From Cytophagales bacterium (lineage in GTDB: Bacteria > Bacteroidota > Bacteroidia > Cytophagales > CCMP332), in assembly GCA_028279065.1 (NCBI GenBank), contig JANQSY010000049.1, positions 24,853 to 88,852 of the forward strand: 64,000 nucleotides of DNA. Direction: 5' to 3'. Positions within the stretch are counted from its first letter, which is position 1. The number at the start of each line of letters is the position of its first letter. Position numbers and translations under genes: made by a program. The notes beneath the pieces were generated by a model. It did no database searches. It had not been told where the DNA came from and saw only the letters and a program-made list of their open reading frames with translations. Shown one piece after another: positions 34,026 to 42,828 of the stretch.

Positions 34026-35075
34026 CTATGCAGCCAGATCAGAAAGGATTTTCTCTATCCTTTTCTTCTGGTTTTCATCGGTTGCCATCTTTTTAGCCTT
34101 TTTATAATTTTTAATGGCTTCAGTTTTTTCTCCTTTTTTGGCGTAAGCCTCCCCAAGGCTGTCCCAAACGTTCCATGAGTCAGGATGCTGTTCCGTATTG
34201 TATTTGAATAACTTCAGGGCTACATCCAGGTCACCTTCGCCCATCATTACGTAACCGAAATTGTTCACCTCATTTTCCTGGCCCATAGGCATGGCCTCAG
34301 CCAAAAGCTTACTAGCTTCTTCGTTTTTTCCTGTCTTTTTTAAGATCAGATATTTGGTGCTAAGGTTACTGAAATTCTTATTTCTACGGATGGATTCATC
34401 CACCCAGCCCATGGCCTTTTCAAATTCCACCCCTTGCCTTGCGCAATACAAAGCCGCATTATTATAACCATCCCATAAGAACCCTGGTATTCCGGTCAGG
34501 TATTCATTTTCGATGTAATCCATCATTAGGTCGACCGTACTCATTTCTATCGGAAAAGAAACCTTAGTATTGGCCCAGCGCATAACAATGTTGCAGGAAT
34601 GATCAGTCAGTTCGCTAAAATCATACGCGAGCCACTCCTGGGTTTCAGTCATGGAACTTGGTCTTCCATTGACCCTTGCAACATCCTTAGACTCATCGTA
34701 GAAAAAACTTCCCCAAGAATTATGATTGGAGTTCAGTATAAGTGTCCACTCAGCTTCAGTAGGAATAATGTGAAGGCCATACGTTCCAGCTGGAACCACT
34801 TCACCTCCAACTTTAACCGGATGGGAAAAAGAAACGGTTGTGTTCTCATTTGCTCCGGCTCTCCATACCTGATCGTATGGGATCAAGTTTCCAAAGATCT
34901 CTCTGTCTTTCACCCCAGGTCTGGAATACTTGATCTCTATTTCAACCAAACCAACTTTCTGATAAGACGTTGCTGCCTGGCTGGCCCGAGGAAGTTGCAT
35001 CGGCGGGGCCTGCGAAAACACTTGGCCCGTAAGGCCAATAGTGAAAAGGATAATTAGGTAAATTGCTTTTTTCAT
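34026..35075 (-). CDS. DUF2911 protein with TPR-like C-terminus
   Basis: I chose the ATG at 35075 (349 aa) because it opens a signal peptide (KKAIYLIILFTIGLTGQVFSQ); an upstream ATG at 35177 adds 34 implausible residues. The DUF2911 core is clear: ATSYQKVGLVEIEIKYSRPGVKDREIFGN in short blocks, YDQVWRAGANENTT, PAGTYGLHIIP, WGSFFYDESKDVARV and WANTKVSFPIEM. The second half is TPR-like (ALYCARQGVEFEKAMG, WNVWDSLGEAYAKKGEKTEAIKNYK). Exported; function unknown. Confidence 0.9.
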   Translation of the reverse strand: MKKAIYLIILFTIGLTGQVFSQAPPMQLPRASQAATSYQKVGLVEIEIKYSRPGVKDREIFGNLIPYDQVWRAGANENTTVSFSHPVKVGGEVVPAGTYGLHIIPTEAEWTLILNSNHNSWGSFFYDESKDVARVNGRPSSMTETQEWLAYDFSELTDHSCNIVMRWANTKVSFPIEMSTVDLMMDYIENEYLTGIPGFLWDGYNNAALYCARQGVEFEKAMGWVDESIRRNKNFSNLSTKYLILKKTGKNEEASKLLAEAMPMGQENEVNNFGYVMMGEGDLDVALKLFKYNTEQHPDSWNVWDSLGEAYAKKGEKTEAIKNYKKAKKMATDENQKKRIEKILSDLAA

Positions 35076-35189
35076 GGTCTGAATTATTTGCACAAGGAAC
35101 CACAATTTTTGTGCAACATTACGCAACTGTTTGACAAACAAATATTTATTCTTGTTCCATGCTGTATAAAAGTCCATTTATGAACAACA

Positions 35190-36167
35190 ATGGTTAATCT
35201 TGAACAACCTGATCAATTAGCTGATTATCAGGAGCTAAAACCACCGGCATGGTTTTTTTCCCCTCACATTGAAACAATAATCCCCTCCCTGGTAAGAAAA
35301 ACAGGCTACCTCAAACTTCACAGAGAGCGCCTGGAGATTCCCGATGGGGACTTCCTGGACCTTGACTGGCATTTGAACAGGGGAGACCAGCTCGTCATCC
35401 TCAGTCATGGACTTGAAGGAAGTTCCAGAAGACCGTATATGATAGGCATGATGGACCAACTGGGAAAGGCTGGTTATGACTGTCTAGCGTGGAATTGCAG
35501 GTCATGTTCTGAGGAACTCAATCGCTTGCCAAGGCTATACCACCATGCAGATCATGAAGATCTTGGTTCAGTAATTGATCATGCTTTGGAAAAGGGATAT
35601 AATAGGATAAACCTTGTCGGATTTTCGATGGGTGGAAATCTAAGTCTTCACTGGGTTCACGCAAATCTTACGAAAGCAAGGGAGGTAATTGACAAAGCAA
35701 TCGTGATCTCGGCACCGGTTGATCTCAAAGCAAGTGCTCTCCACCTTATGAAACGGGGAAATTTTTTGTATAAAAACCGTTTCCTAAAAAAATTGAAACA
35801 AAAGCTCCAGGAAAAACAAAAACAGTTTCCAAATGAATTCTCATTGACCCCATTAAAGGAGATCGACAGTTTCTACAAATTGGATGAATATTATACGGCT
35901 CCTATTCATGGCTTTACCGGTGCCGAGGATTTTTATCATAAGGGATCTACATATTATAAGTTAAAAGACATTAACGTTCCAACACTGTTACTTCAGGCAA
36001 GGAACGATCCCTTCTTTCCGGGATCCTGTTATCCTGATCCCAATGAAATAAAAAATACCAATTTAACTTTCTTATATCCAAAGTTTGGTGGTCATGTGGG
36101 GTTCACCAAAAAACATAATAAGGAATATTATTCCGAGGAGATTGCTGTCAGATTTCTAGGATCGTGA
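35190..36167 (+). CDS. Alpha/beta hydrolase, YheT family
   Basis: It encodes 325 residues. It shows PDGDFLDLDWHLN, VILSHGLEGSSRRPYMIGMM, YDCLAWNCRSCS and the nucleophile elbow VGFSMGGNLSLHW. NDPFFPG supplies the acid and FGGHVGF the catalytic His. This is the YheT/ABHD1-3-like branch, serine hydrolases of unclear substrate, often suggested to act on lipids or esters. No signal peptide is present, so it is likely cytosolic. The 3' end overlaps the convergent PorE-type gene by 20 bp. Confidence 0.92.
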   Translation: MVNLEQPDQLADYQELKPPAWFFSPHIETIIPSLVRKTGYLKLHRERLEIPDGDFLDLDWHLNRGDQLVILSHGLEGSSRRPYMIGMMDQLGKAGYDCLAWNCRSCSEELNRLPRLYHHADHEDLGSVIDHALEKGYNRINLVGFSMGGNLSLHWVHANLTKAREVIDKAIVISAPVDLKASALHLMKRGNFLYKNRFLKKLKQKLQEKQKQFPNEFSLTPLKEIDSFYKLDEYYTAPIHGFTGAEDFYHKGSTYYKLKDINVPTLLLQARNDPFFPGSCYPDPNEIKNTNLTFLYPKFGGHVGFTKKHNKEYYSEEIAVRFLGS

Positions 36168-38058
36168 ATTCAATCCTTCTGTTTAATTGTCGATTCTCTT
36201 CACTGTCATTTGGGGCGAGAGGTTTGGTTTCTCCATAGCCTTCAAAAGAGACATTGCTTATATCTACTCCATTGGAGACCAAGTAATCCCTGACGGCAAG
36301 AGTTCGGTTTTTGGAAAGTCTAATATTGTCATCATGTGATCCTACATTATCGGTATGACCTGCGATCTCGATCTTAACATTTGGGTTTTCGGACACAAAA
36401 GTGATCAACTCATTTAATTCGATTTTGGATTCCCTTCTCAACTCAAAGCTTCCAAAGTCAAAAAATATGTTTCTAAGCTCTGTAGTGGCACCCTTAATTA
36501 TGGGGTCCAATGGAATATCAAGTACAAGATGCCCATCTGGTCCTGCATTCTTGAGATCGAAATTAATACTCTTATACAGGTAACCTGGCCTGGAAATGAA
36601 AAGCCCGTAATCTGCACCTTTGGTCAGAATTATTAGATATCCTCCATTAATGCTATCTGATTTCAATGATTGAATTGCGGTATCCTTTTCCAGGTCCATT
36701 AAATTAATGCCAGCTGCCAGGGGTTTATTTGTTTGACTGTCGTAAACTCTTCCTTTCAATGCGTGGCTTTCCTTCTTGACCTGAAGCCTTGGAGGAAGTT
36801 CTACCTTATAAAGAAAACTTCTTTCGACTCCGTCATTTACAGAGGTCCTGGAATAATAGGCAGTCTTTCCCTCTGAGCTAACGTATATGCCAACTTCATC
36901 TTTCCAGGTATTCAGAGGATAACCAAGATTTTCAGGCTTGGACCAACCATCCTCTGTCCTTTCAGTCATGTAGAGGTCTAGTCCCCCCATTCCCTTTCTA
37001 CCATTTGTAGAGAAAAACAGGGTCTGTCCGTTATTATGCAAAAAGGGAGAAAATTCCTCTCCTGGTGTGTTTACAGGCGCTCCAAGATTTTTTGCCCTCG
37101 CCCAATTCCCATCCTTTTGCTTTATGCTGTACCAGATATCCATTCTCCCCTTTCCTCCGGGTCGGTCAGAGGAGAACAGTAACAGTCGCCCATCTGAAGA
37201 GAGGCTTGGTTGCGATTCCCAATGCCTTGTGTTGATGTTCTTTCCAAGGTTTTTGGGTTTACTCCACTCATTTCCTTGCCGGTAGGATATCAGCAGATCA
37301 CATCTTCCCAAAAGACCGGGAGCATTGCAAGACGTAAAAACCAATACCCTTCCGTCTGCTGATATTGCACAGGTACCTTCATTATACTCTACAGTATTTA
37401 TACTATCGGAGATATTTTGAGGCGGATTCCAGTTCCCATTAATATTTCTGCTTACCAATATTTCTTCAGTGCTCCTAGCGCTCCTGGCAGTAAAAAAAAT
37501 AAATTCCCCATCTCCTGTCAGAACCGGGAAGTATTGGAACTGAAAATTATTTAGAGGATGAGGTAGTTTTTTAGGTTTTATGGAATCGGGGTGATCTATA
37601 CTTTCAATGCCGAACTGGCAATTTCTTATATATTCCTGAGCTATCTCCTGGCCCGCATAATTGCCGGGGTCTGCACTCATATATTTTCTGAATGCGGCCT
37701 CAGCTTTAATATAATCACCTTCATCCATATACATCCTCCCCAAAAGCAAAAAGGTATCAGCATATTTTGGCCTCATGGGAAGCAACTCTGTCGCTTTTTC
37801 AAAATGAAGCCTCGCAAGTTCTACCTCCCCTATGTGCATAAGGGTTTTTGCTTTTAAATAATGTGCTTCGCCAAAGTTTGGATCTTTCTTTAGAGCCTTA
37901 TCAAAGAGCTCAAGAGCAGCAGGGTAATTTCTTCGGGAGGCCTCTTTTTGAGCCTCTAAATAATAGTCCGCAGCCTTTTTAGAGTTTGTACCCAATCCAC
38001 TGACCTGAGCCAGAAGTTCAGCTGAGAATAGAAAAATAAAAAAGAATAAAATCCTCAT
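36148..38058 (-). CDS. PorE-type T9SS-associated protein (TPR, PD40, CarboxypepD_reg, OmpA)
   Basis: It encodes 636 residues with a signal peptide (ILFFFIFLFSAELLAQ). Domains in order: TPR repeats (about 28-150, ADYYLEAQKEASRRNYPAALELFDKAL in blocks), PD40 propeller (about 190-420, FTSCNAPGLLGRCDLL, LSSDGRLLLFSSDRPGGKGRMDI), a carboxypeptidase-regulatory-like fold (about 430-500, LKGRVYDSQTNKPLAAGI), and OmpA (about 520-636, IAGHTDNVGSHDDN, QLNRRIEFTIL). This is the layout of PorE, which anchors the type IX secretion machinery to peptidoglycan. Its start shares TAATG with the queE stop. Confidence 0.85.
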   Translation of the reverse strand: MRILFFFIFLFSAELLAQVSGLGTNSKKAADYYLEAQKEASRRNYPAALELFDKALKKDPNFGEAHYLKAKTLMHIGEVELARLHFEKATELLPMRPKYADTFLLLGRMYMDEGDYIKAEAAFRKYMSADPGNYAGQEIAQEYIRNCQFGIESIDHPDSIKPKKLPHPLNNFQFQYFPVLTGDGEFIFFTARSARSTEEILVSRNINGNWNPPQNISDSINTVEYNEGTCAISADGRVLVFTSCNAPGLLGRCDLLISYRQGNEWSKPKNLGKNINTRHWESQPSLSSDGRLLLFSSDRPGGKGRMDIWYSIKQKDGNWARAKNLGAPVNTPGEEFSPFLHNNGQTLFFSTNGRKGMGGLDLYMTERTEDGWSKPENLGYPLNTWKDEVGIYVSSEGKTAYYSRTSVNDGVERSFLYKVELPPRLQVKKESHALKGRVYDSQTNKPLAAGINLMDLEKDTAIQSLKSDSINGGYLIILTKGADYGLFISRPGYLYKSINFDLKNAGPDGHLVLDIPLDPIIKGATTELRNIFFDFGSFELRRESKIELNELITFVSENPNVKIEIAGHTDNVGSHDDNIRLSKNRTLAVRDYLVSNGVDISNVSFEGYGETKPLAPNDSEENRQLNRRIEFTILEI

Positions 38059-38678
38059 TATGGAACACCCATGTAATTATGGATCTGCAGGGAGATCCTC
38101 CATTCAGGATTTTCCTTGCAATATCCATTGATCAAGGGGATCATTTTTTCCCTTTTTGACCATTCGGGTTGAAGAAATAATTTGCAATCGGGACTTAATT
38201 TACCCCTGAAGGATTCAGCCCATTTAAGGTCGCTCGGGTGGTAGATCACAACCTTTAACTCGTTAGCAAAAATTAGATTCTCTTCTAATACAGGCTTAAA
38301 TTTTTTTGGAGATATACAAATCCAATCCCAAGAACCTGAAAGGGGGTAAGCCCCGCTGGTTTCAAGATGGGTTTTTCCACCCATTTTACGTAAACAAAGA
38401 GTCAAATCATCAAGCTTATGCATCAATGGCTCTCCTCCGGTTACGACCACAATTCCATCATTTCCAGGGATAGCCTCTACAAGGTCCTTGATGCTTGCCC
38501 TTTCATGATCTTCCACTTTCCAGGATTCTTTTACATCGCACCAATGGCAACCCACATCGCAACCGGCAAGCCGGATGAAATAAGTGGGTTTCCCGGCATG
38601 ATACCCTTCTCCCTGGATTGAATAGAAACTTTCCATTACCGGAAGGGTTGTTGTCTGAGATTTCTGTACAGCGATCAC
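38058..38678 (-). CDS. queE: 7-carboxy-7-deazaguanine synthase
   Basis: It encodes 206 residues of the radical SAM family with the CxxxCxxC cluster at Cys40, Cys44 and Cys47 (GCDVGCHWCD), ESFYSIQGEG just before it, and VVTGGEPLMH after it. QueE converts 6-carboxy-tetrahydropterin to CDG on the route to queuosine. Length and motifs fit. It is transcribed with the PorE-type gene through a TAATG overlap. QueD and QueC are not in the window, but a QueA-family gene lies at 42829. Confidence 0.95.
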   Translation of the reverse strand: MIAVQKSQTTTLPVMESFYSIQGEGYHAGKPTYFIRLAGCDVGCHWCDVKESWKVEDHERASIKDLVEAIPGNDGIVVVTGGEPLMHKLDDLTLCLRKMGGKTHLETSGAYPLSGSWDWICISPKKFKPVLEENLIFANELKVVIYHPSDLKWAESFRGKLSPDCKLFLQPEWSKREKMIPLINGYCKENPEWRISLQIHNYMGVP

Positions 38679-38722
38679 ATCACAAAAATACTCCTTATTA
38701 CTCAGAACATGGTTAAGGCCTA

Positions 38723-39604
38723 TTAAGGATAGAATACCTTATTGTAGGCATGCATGGTATTCAATAATAGAGCTGCTATGGTCATAGGTCCTACCCCACC
38801 CGGTACAGGAGTAATATATGAGGCTTTTTTGGAAGCACCTTCAAACTCTATATCACCCACCAATCTGAATCCTGATTTTTTTGTTTCATCCGGGACCCTG
38901 GTAATTCCAACATCAATGACTACCGCCCCATCCTTGACCATATCTCCGGAAATATAATTCGCAGATCCGACCGCACCTACAAGAATATCGGCCTGAAGAG
39001 TCATTTCCTTTAAGTTTTTGGTCCTTGTATGGCAAAGGGTAACTGTAGAATTCCCAGGATTGGTTTTTCGGCTCATCAAAACACTTAGTGGGGTTCCAAC
39101 TATATCACTTCTTCCAACAATTACGCAATGTTTTCCCTCCGTTTCAATATTGTAATGCTTTAAAAGCTCCATAATCCCAAGTGGGGTCGCAGCAACGAAG
39201 GTTGGTCTTCCCTTAAGTAATTTTCCAACATTAATAAGATGAAAACCATCCACATCCTTTGAAGGATCAATTGCACTTGTAATTGCTTCTACATTTATAT
39301 GAGACGGAAGGGGAAGTTGAACTATAAAGCCGTCAATGTTTTCATTTTTGTTAAGCTCATCAATTTTGTTTAGCAAATCATCTTGTGAGGTATCGCCTGG
39401 AAGTATCACCTCGGTTGAATCATAACCAATCCTTGCGCACGCTTTTACCTTGGCTCCGACATAAGTTTTACTTGCCCCATCGTCTCCAACCAGAACAGCA
39501 GCAAGGTGAGGGGCTCGCTTGCCCTCAGCTTTAATTTTTTCAACCTGGCTCTTCAGATCTTCCTGGATCTTTAAGGATGTTTCTTTTCCGTTAAGTAATT
39601 CCAT
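38723..39604 (-). CDS. folD: Bifunctional methylenetetrahydrofolate dehydrogenase/cyclohydrolase
   Basis: It encodes 293 residues, the usual FolD length. Landmarks are AAVLVGDDGASKTYVGAKVKAC (split), with the catalytic Lys in YVGAKVKA, FIVQLPLPSH, DPSKDVDGFHLINVGKL, VIVGRSDIVGTPLSVLMSRKT, LCHTRTKNL and TPVPGGVGPMTIAALLLNTM. It interconverts methylene-, methenyl- and formyl-THF for purine, thymidylate and formyl-Met supply. It stands alone 44 bp upstream of queE on the same strand, so readthrough is possible. Confidence 0.97.
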   Translation of the reverse strand: MELLNGKETSLKIQEDLKSQVEKIKAEGKRAPHLAAVLVGDDGASKTYVGAKVKACARIGYDSTEVILPGDTSQDDLLNKIDELNKNENIDGFIVQLPLPSHINVEAITSAIDPSKDVDGFHLINVGKLLKGRPTFVAATPLGIMELLKHYNIETEGKHCVIVGRSDIVGTPLSVLMSRKTNPGNSTVTLCHTRTKNLKEMTLQADILVGAVGSANYISGDMVKDGAVVIDVGITRVPDETKKSGFRLVGDIEFEGASKKASYITPVPGGVGPMTIAALLLNTMHAYNKVFYP

Positions 39605-39710
39605 AAAAAATGCAATTGATTGTTTTTTTATTGAGGAGGCGCAATATAATTAATGCAGGTGGGACATTAAAATGTTTTATATTGGGCGCCACAAAACAAT
39701 AAATCGAAAT

Positions 39711-40340
39711 ATGGCTAAAGGAAACGACTCAATTAACTTGGTCATCAAGGAACTTGAGGCACAAGAGAAAGAACTACAAGCCCAGTTAGACAAGATCTCG
39801 CAGGCTAAAGCTCTTCTTGTAGGTGATAGTGCTCCTTCCTCAGGAAGAGGAAGACCGGCAGGAAGAAAGAAACCCGGAAGACCAGCATCTAAAAAGAGAC
39901 CCGGAAGACCGGCAGCTAAAAAGGGCCCGGGAAGACCAGCAGCTAAAAAGAGCCCAGGAAGACCAGCAGCTAAAAAGAGCCCAGGAAGACCAGCAGCAAA
40001 AAAAGGTCCGGGAAGACCCGCAGCTAAAAAGGGACCTGGAAGACCCGCGGCTAAAAAAGGACCGGGAAGACCAGCAGCTAAAAAAGCCGGAAGGCCGGCA
40101 GCCAAAAAAGCTGGACGCCCCGCGGGAAAAGGAAGGGCAACTTACCTGGATAAGATCAAGGCAGCATTGATTGCAAATGGCAAGCCCATGAGCCCGAATG
40201 AGATCATTGATAAACTTTTTGCGGATGATCCCAGCAAGGACCTGAAAGCGTTCGGAAAGAACATTTATCCCGTTTTTTCCAGATCATATAAGAACAAAAG
40301 CCTTAAGAAAAAAGCAGGCAAGATCCAGGTTCCTAAATAG
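39711..40340 (+). CDS. AT-hook repeat protein with C-terminal HARE-like winged helix
   Basis: I chose the ATG at 39711 (209 aa, MAKGNDSINL); the frame could start at 39672. An N-terminal coiled coil (about 6-40, rich in Glu, Gln and Lys) is followed by eleven GRP cores (about 45-140), mostly in 9-residue units PGRPAAKKG or PGRPAAKKS. This is typical of AT-hook or histone H1-like DNA binders. The last 65 residues (TYLDKIKAALIANGKPMSP, EIIDKLFADD, YPVFSRSYKN, KKKAGKIQVP) resemble a HARE-HTH winged helix. A nucleoid or chromatin-like role is inferred. It is followed by a strong terminator. Confidence 0.8.
   Translation: MAKGNDSINLVIKELEAQEKELQAQLDKISQAKALLVGDSAPSSGRGRPAGRKKPGRPASKKRPGRPAAKKGPGRPAAKKSPGRPAAKKSPGRPAAKKGPGRPAAKKGPGRPAAKKGPGRPAAKKAGRPAAKKAGRPAGKGRATYLDKIKAALIANGKPMSPNEIIDKLFADDPSKDLKAFGKNIYPVFSRSYKNKSLKKKAGKIQVPK
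39846..40131 (+). repeat. In-frame 27-bp tandem repeat array coding for GRP motifs
   Basis: Units of about 27 bp (core GGAAGACCAGCAGCTAAAAA, with changes) encode PGRPAAKK plus G or S. The last units shorten to 24 bp as AGRPAAKK. Synonymous and G/S changes show drift between units. Such arrays can expand or contract by slippage and vary between strains. Confidence 0.85.
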
Positions 40341-40356
40341 TTAGCATAAATTTTGT

Positions 40357-40382
40357 AAAAAGCCCTCCGGGGCTTTTTTTTT
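40357..40382 (+). terminator. Intrinsic terminator after the AT-hook gene
   Basis: AAAAAGCCC, TCC loop and GGGCTTTTTTTTT form a near-perfect stem with a long T-tract, 16 bp after the stop codon. Confidence 0.92.
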
Positions 40383-40409
40383 GCCACGATTTTTGCTCAA
40401 AGACTGAAC

Positions 40410-41840
40410 ATGAAAAGATTTTTTATTCCATTACTGCTTTTAGCAATACTCTCATCAGAGCTATTGGCCCAGGATCCGGTTGCCCAGGATATTAAGTTGG
40501 GCAAAGAGGCCGACCAAATGATCAGAGCACAGATGGGAATCTATAACCACAAGATCACCCAGGAATATATCAGTGAGTTAGGCCATAAAGTTGCAGCACA
40601 GGTTGGGAATGACCTTCCTTTTGAATTCCAATTTCAATTGGTCAACATGGTCGAACCCAACGCCTTTTCCATTCCGGGAGGATATGTATATGTCTCCCGA
40701 GGGATACTTCCAATACTTAACAGCGAAGATGAACTTGCCACTATTCTTGGGCATGAAATTGCCCATGTGGTTCGGAGACATTCAGCAAGCCAAATGAAAA
40801 AAAGCGTTCTTCCCTCCCTTTTAACCGTTCCGGGGTTGTTGATCGGTGGCATTAGTCCCGGATTGGGCGGCTTGATAAATGCTCCGATAAATGCGGCCGG
40901 CCAGATCTATCTGGCAAACTACAGCCGTGGGCAGGAAAACGAAGCTGATGAGATAGGGGTTCTCTTGGCTGCAAAAGCAGGATATCAGCCGAAGGCTCTT
41001 GGCAAGGCCCTTGACCAGTTGGACAAAGCAGTGGAGGTGTATTTAGGCGAAAAGACTCAATTCTCCATATTTGATGATCACCCCTATACTCCTGACAGGG
41101 TCAAAAACATAAAGGAACTTTCGGAGAAGATCAAAGCCAAACCAGGAACTCCAATTGCAAAAAACAGCTCGGAGTTCAACCATTACCTGTTCGGACTTCA
41201 TCTGGCCGACGACCCGGCTCAAGGCATATTTGAAGGAACAAGATTTGTTCACCCTGGATTACGGTTTCAAATGAAGTTCCCGGAAAAGTGGAGGACGGTG
41301 AACTCCCCAACTGCAGTTGGAGCAGCAAATAAGGAGCAAACCGCAATGGTGGTCCTTGGAGTACCCGATGAAGGTGGAAAACATATCGAATACGGAAAAA
41401 AATTCCTTGAAAAGGCTGCCAAGGAGAAGGTACAGATCTTGGAGTCCGGAGAGTCGAAGTTCAAGGGCATGGGTGCCTTTGAGATCAAATTTCTGACCGG
41501 AAACCAAAAAGACCCTGTAAAAGGAAGAATGGTCTGGTTCACCTACCAGAATATGACCTTCCAACTTGCCGGTCTATGGCAGGGAGCAAGGAAGGATAGC
41601 GTAGAGTCAGCAATCGAATCCTTTGATGGAATTAGCGTTGAGGAACTAAAAAAGGTCAAGGTCCTGACCCTATCCCTGGAGAAATCCAAACAAGGCGAAA
41701 GCATTGAAGATTTTAGCAAAAGGACAGGAAATGTATGGAAACCGGATTTCTTCAGGGTGGTAAATGATTTGGGGGATGAGTCCACATTAAATGAAGGTCA
41801 GGAGTTGAAGGTTGCGATCTGGACTCCCCTGAGATACTGA
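40410..41840 (+). CDS. M48-family metalloprotease, BepA-like
   Basis: It encodes 476 residues with a signal peptide (RFFIPLLLLAILSSELLAQ). The peptidase domain shows VEPNAFSIPGGYVYVSRGIL, LGHEIAHVVRRH (HEIAH at residues 115-119, zinc His and Glu), and YSRGQENEADEIGVLLAAKAGY with the third ligand. This is the layout of BepA/YfgC, a periplasmic protease-chaperone for outer-membrane assembly. Instead of BepA's TPR domain, the C-terminal 200 residues carry a beta-rich segment (FVHPGLRFQMKFPEKW) common in Bacteroidota homologues. The stop codon forms TGATCA with that of the convergent gene. Confidence 0.9.
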   Translation: MKRFFIPLLLLAILSSELLAQDPVAQDIKLGKEADQMIRAQMGIYNHKITQEYISELGHKVAAQVGNDLPFEFQFQLVNMVEPNAFSIPGGYVYVSRGILPILNSEDELATILGHEIAHVVRRHSASQMKKSVLPSLLTVPGLLIGGISPGLGGLINAPINAAGQIYLANYSRGQENEADEIGVLLAAKAGYQPKALGKALDQLDKAVEVYLGEKTQFSIFDDHPYTPDRVKNIKELSEKIKAKPGTPIAKNSSEFNHYLFGLHLADDPAQGIFEGTRFVHPGLRFQMKFPEKWRTVNSPTAVGAANKEQTAMVVLGVPDEGGKHIEYGKKFLEKAAKEKVQILESGESKFKGMGAFEIKFLTGNQKDPVKGRMVWFTYQNMTFQLAGLWQGARKDSVESAIESFDGISVEELKKVKVLTLSLEKSKQGESIEDFSKRTGNVWKPDFFRVVNDLGDESTLNEGQELKVAIWTPLRY

Positions 41841-42761
41841 TCAGCGGATCACAATATTTGCCGCTCCTATCTTATGGCCCTCGCAATAAAGCTCTATATC
41901 GTGCTTTCCAAGGTTCCATTCACTTCCTTTGGTATAAAGGAATTCGACCTTGGGTTTCTTATTATCAAATAGGAAATCCTGTTTCAAGGTGTAGAACTTT
42001 TCTTTTCCATCAATGATGATGGTTCCTCCACCTGCGGCCAGATCATAAAGAGTACCACCCCCTGGCTCGATGACCCTCAGGTAAACATCTTTTGTCTCGA
42101 TCTCAGCGACCTGGTTCTCAGCTATATTGAAATCAACTTTAAGCTGGACGACCTTCTTCTTCCTAAGGGCCCCACGTTTAGCGCTTACCAACTTGCCCTT
42201 TTTGTCCAATGCGGAGATCAAAATATTCTCAGCCTTGAGAATTGAGGCAATTTCCACCGTTGCTTCCAACTCGTCCTTTTCCTTATCAAGAGAACTTATG
42301 GTCTTTTTGAGTTCCTGCTTCTCCTCTTTGAGGCCCATATTTTCACTGAGCAATTGTTCGTTTTGCGCCCTTAGGTCCTCGATCTGCTTGTCCTTCTTGA
42401 TGAGCAGCTCCTTGTACCCAGCTACGATCTCGTCCATTTCTCTTTTCTTGGACCTCCAATACCTTACTTCTTTTTCACGTAATTCCTGGATCTCAGCAAT
42501 TGCCATGACCAAACTGTCCCTTTCTCCCCCCAAAGAGTCGATGATCATCAACCTGGTTTCGAGCTCCACCTTGATCGAATCAAGAGTATTCATTGCTCTA
42601 TCCAACTCTTGATCCTTGAATTCGATTTCCTGTTTGTGCTCTTTTTTCTCTGAAAAACGGATGTATAATTGCACCGCGTTGATCAAAATAAGGATTATGA
42701 TCGCTGAGATAACCGTTATTCTCCGTCCTCTGTTTGAGGGTTTCTTTATTTCTTCCGCCAT
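41841..42761 (-). CDS. Membrane-anchored coiled-coil protein of unknown function
   Basis: It encodes 306 residues. A basic N-terminus (KKPSNRGRRITV) precedes one membrane helix (ISAIIILILINAVQLYIRF, about 17-36). A long coiled coil follows (about 45-180, rich in Glu, Lys and Leu), then a C-terminal beta-rich domain of about 100 residues (VVQLKVDFNIAENQVAEIETKDVYLRVIEP in parts, HDIELYCEGHKIGAANIVI). Such proteins are conserved in Bacteroidota without a known role. Topology suggests an inner-membrane protein with the coiled coil in the periplasm. Confidence 0.7.
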   Translation of the reverse strand: MAEEIKKPSNRGRRITVISAIIILILINAVQLYIRFSEKKEHKQEIEFKDQELDRAMNTLDSIKVELETRLMIIDSLGGERDSLVMAIAEIQELREKEVRYWRSKKREMDEIVAGYKELLIKKDKQIEDLRAQNEQLLSENMGLKEEKQELKKTISSLDKEKDELEATVEIASILKAENILISALDKKGKLVSAKRGALRKKKVVQLKVDFNIAENQVAEIETKDVYLRVIEPGGGTLYDLAAGGGTIIIDGKEKFYTLKQDFLFDNKKPKVEFLYTKGSEWNLGKHDIELYCEGHKIGAANIVIR

Positions 42762-42828
42762 TTGGTTTTAGTATTCACTAAGATTGCCATAAGCAATCCC
42801 AATTTTATGAATTTAAAAAGGTAAATCC

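Noticed and set aside
39677..40105. Long Gly/Leu/Ala-rich open frame on the minus strand opposite the AT-hook gene
   Set aside because: It is the antisense shadow of the GRP repeats, which have no stop codons on either strand.
39846..40131. CRISPR array or noncoding minisatellite
   Set aside because: The repeats are contiguous with no spacers and stay in frame, encoding GRP motifs of a plausible protein.
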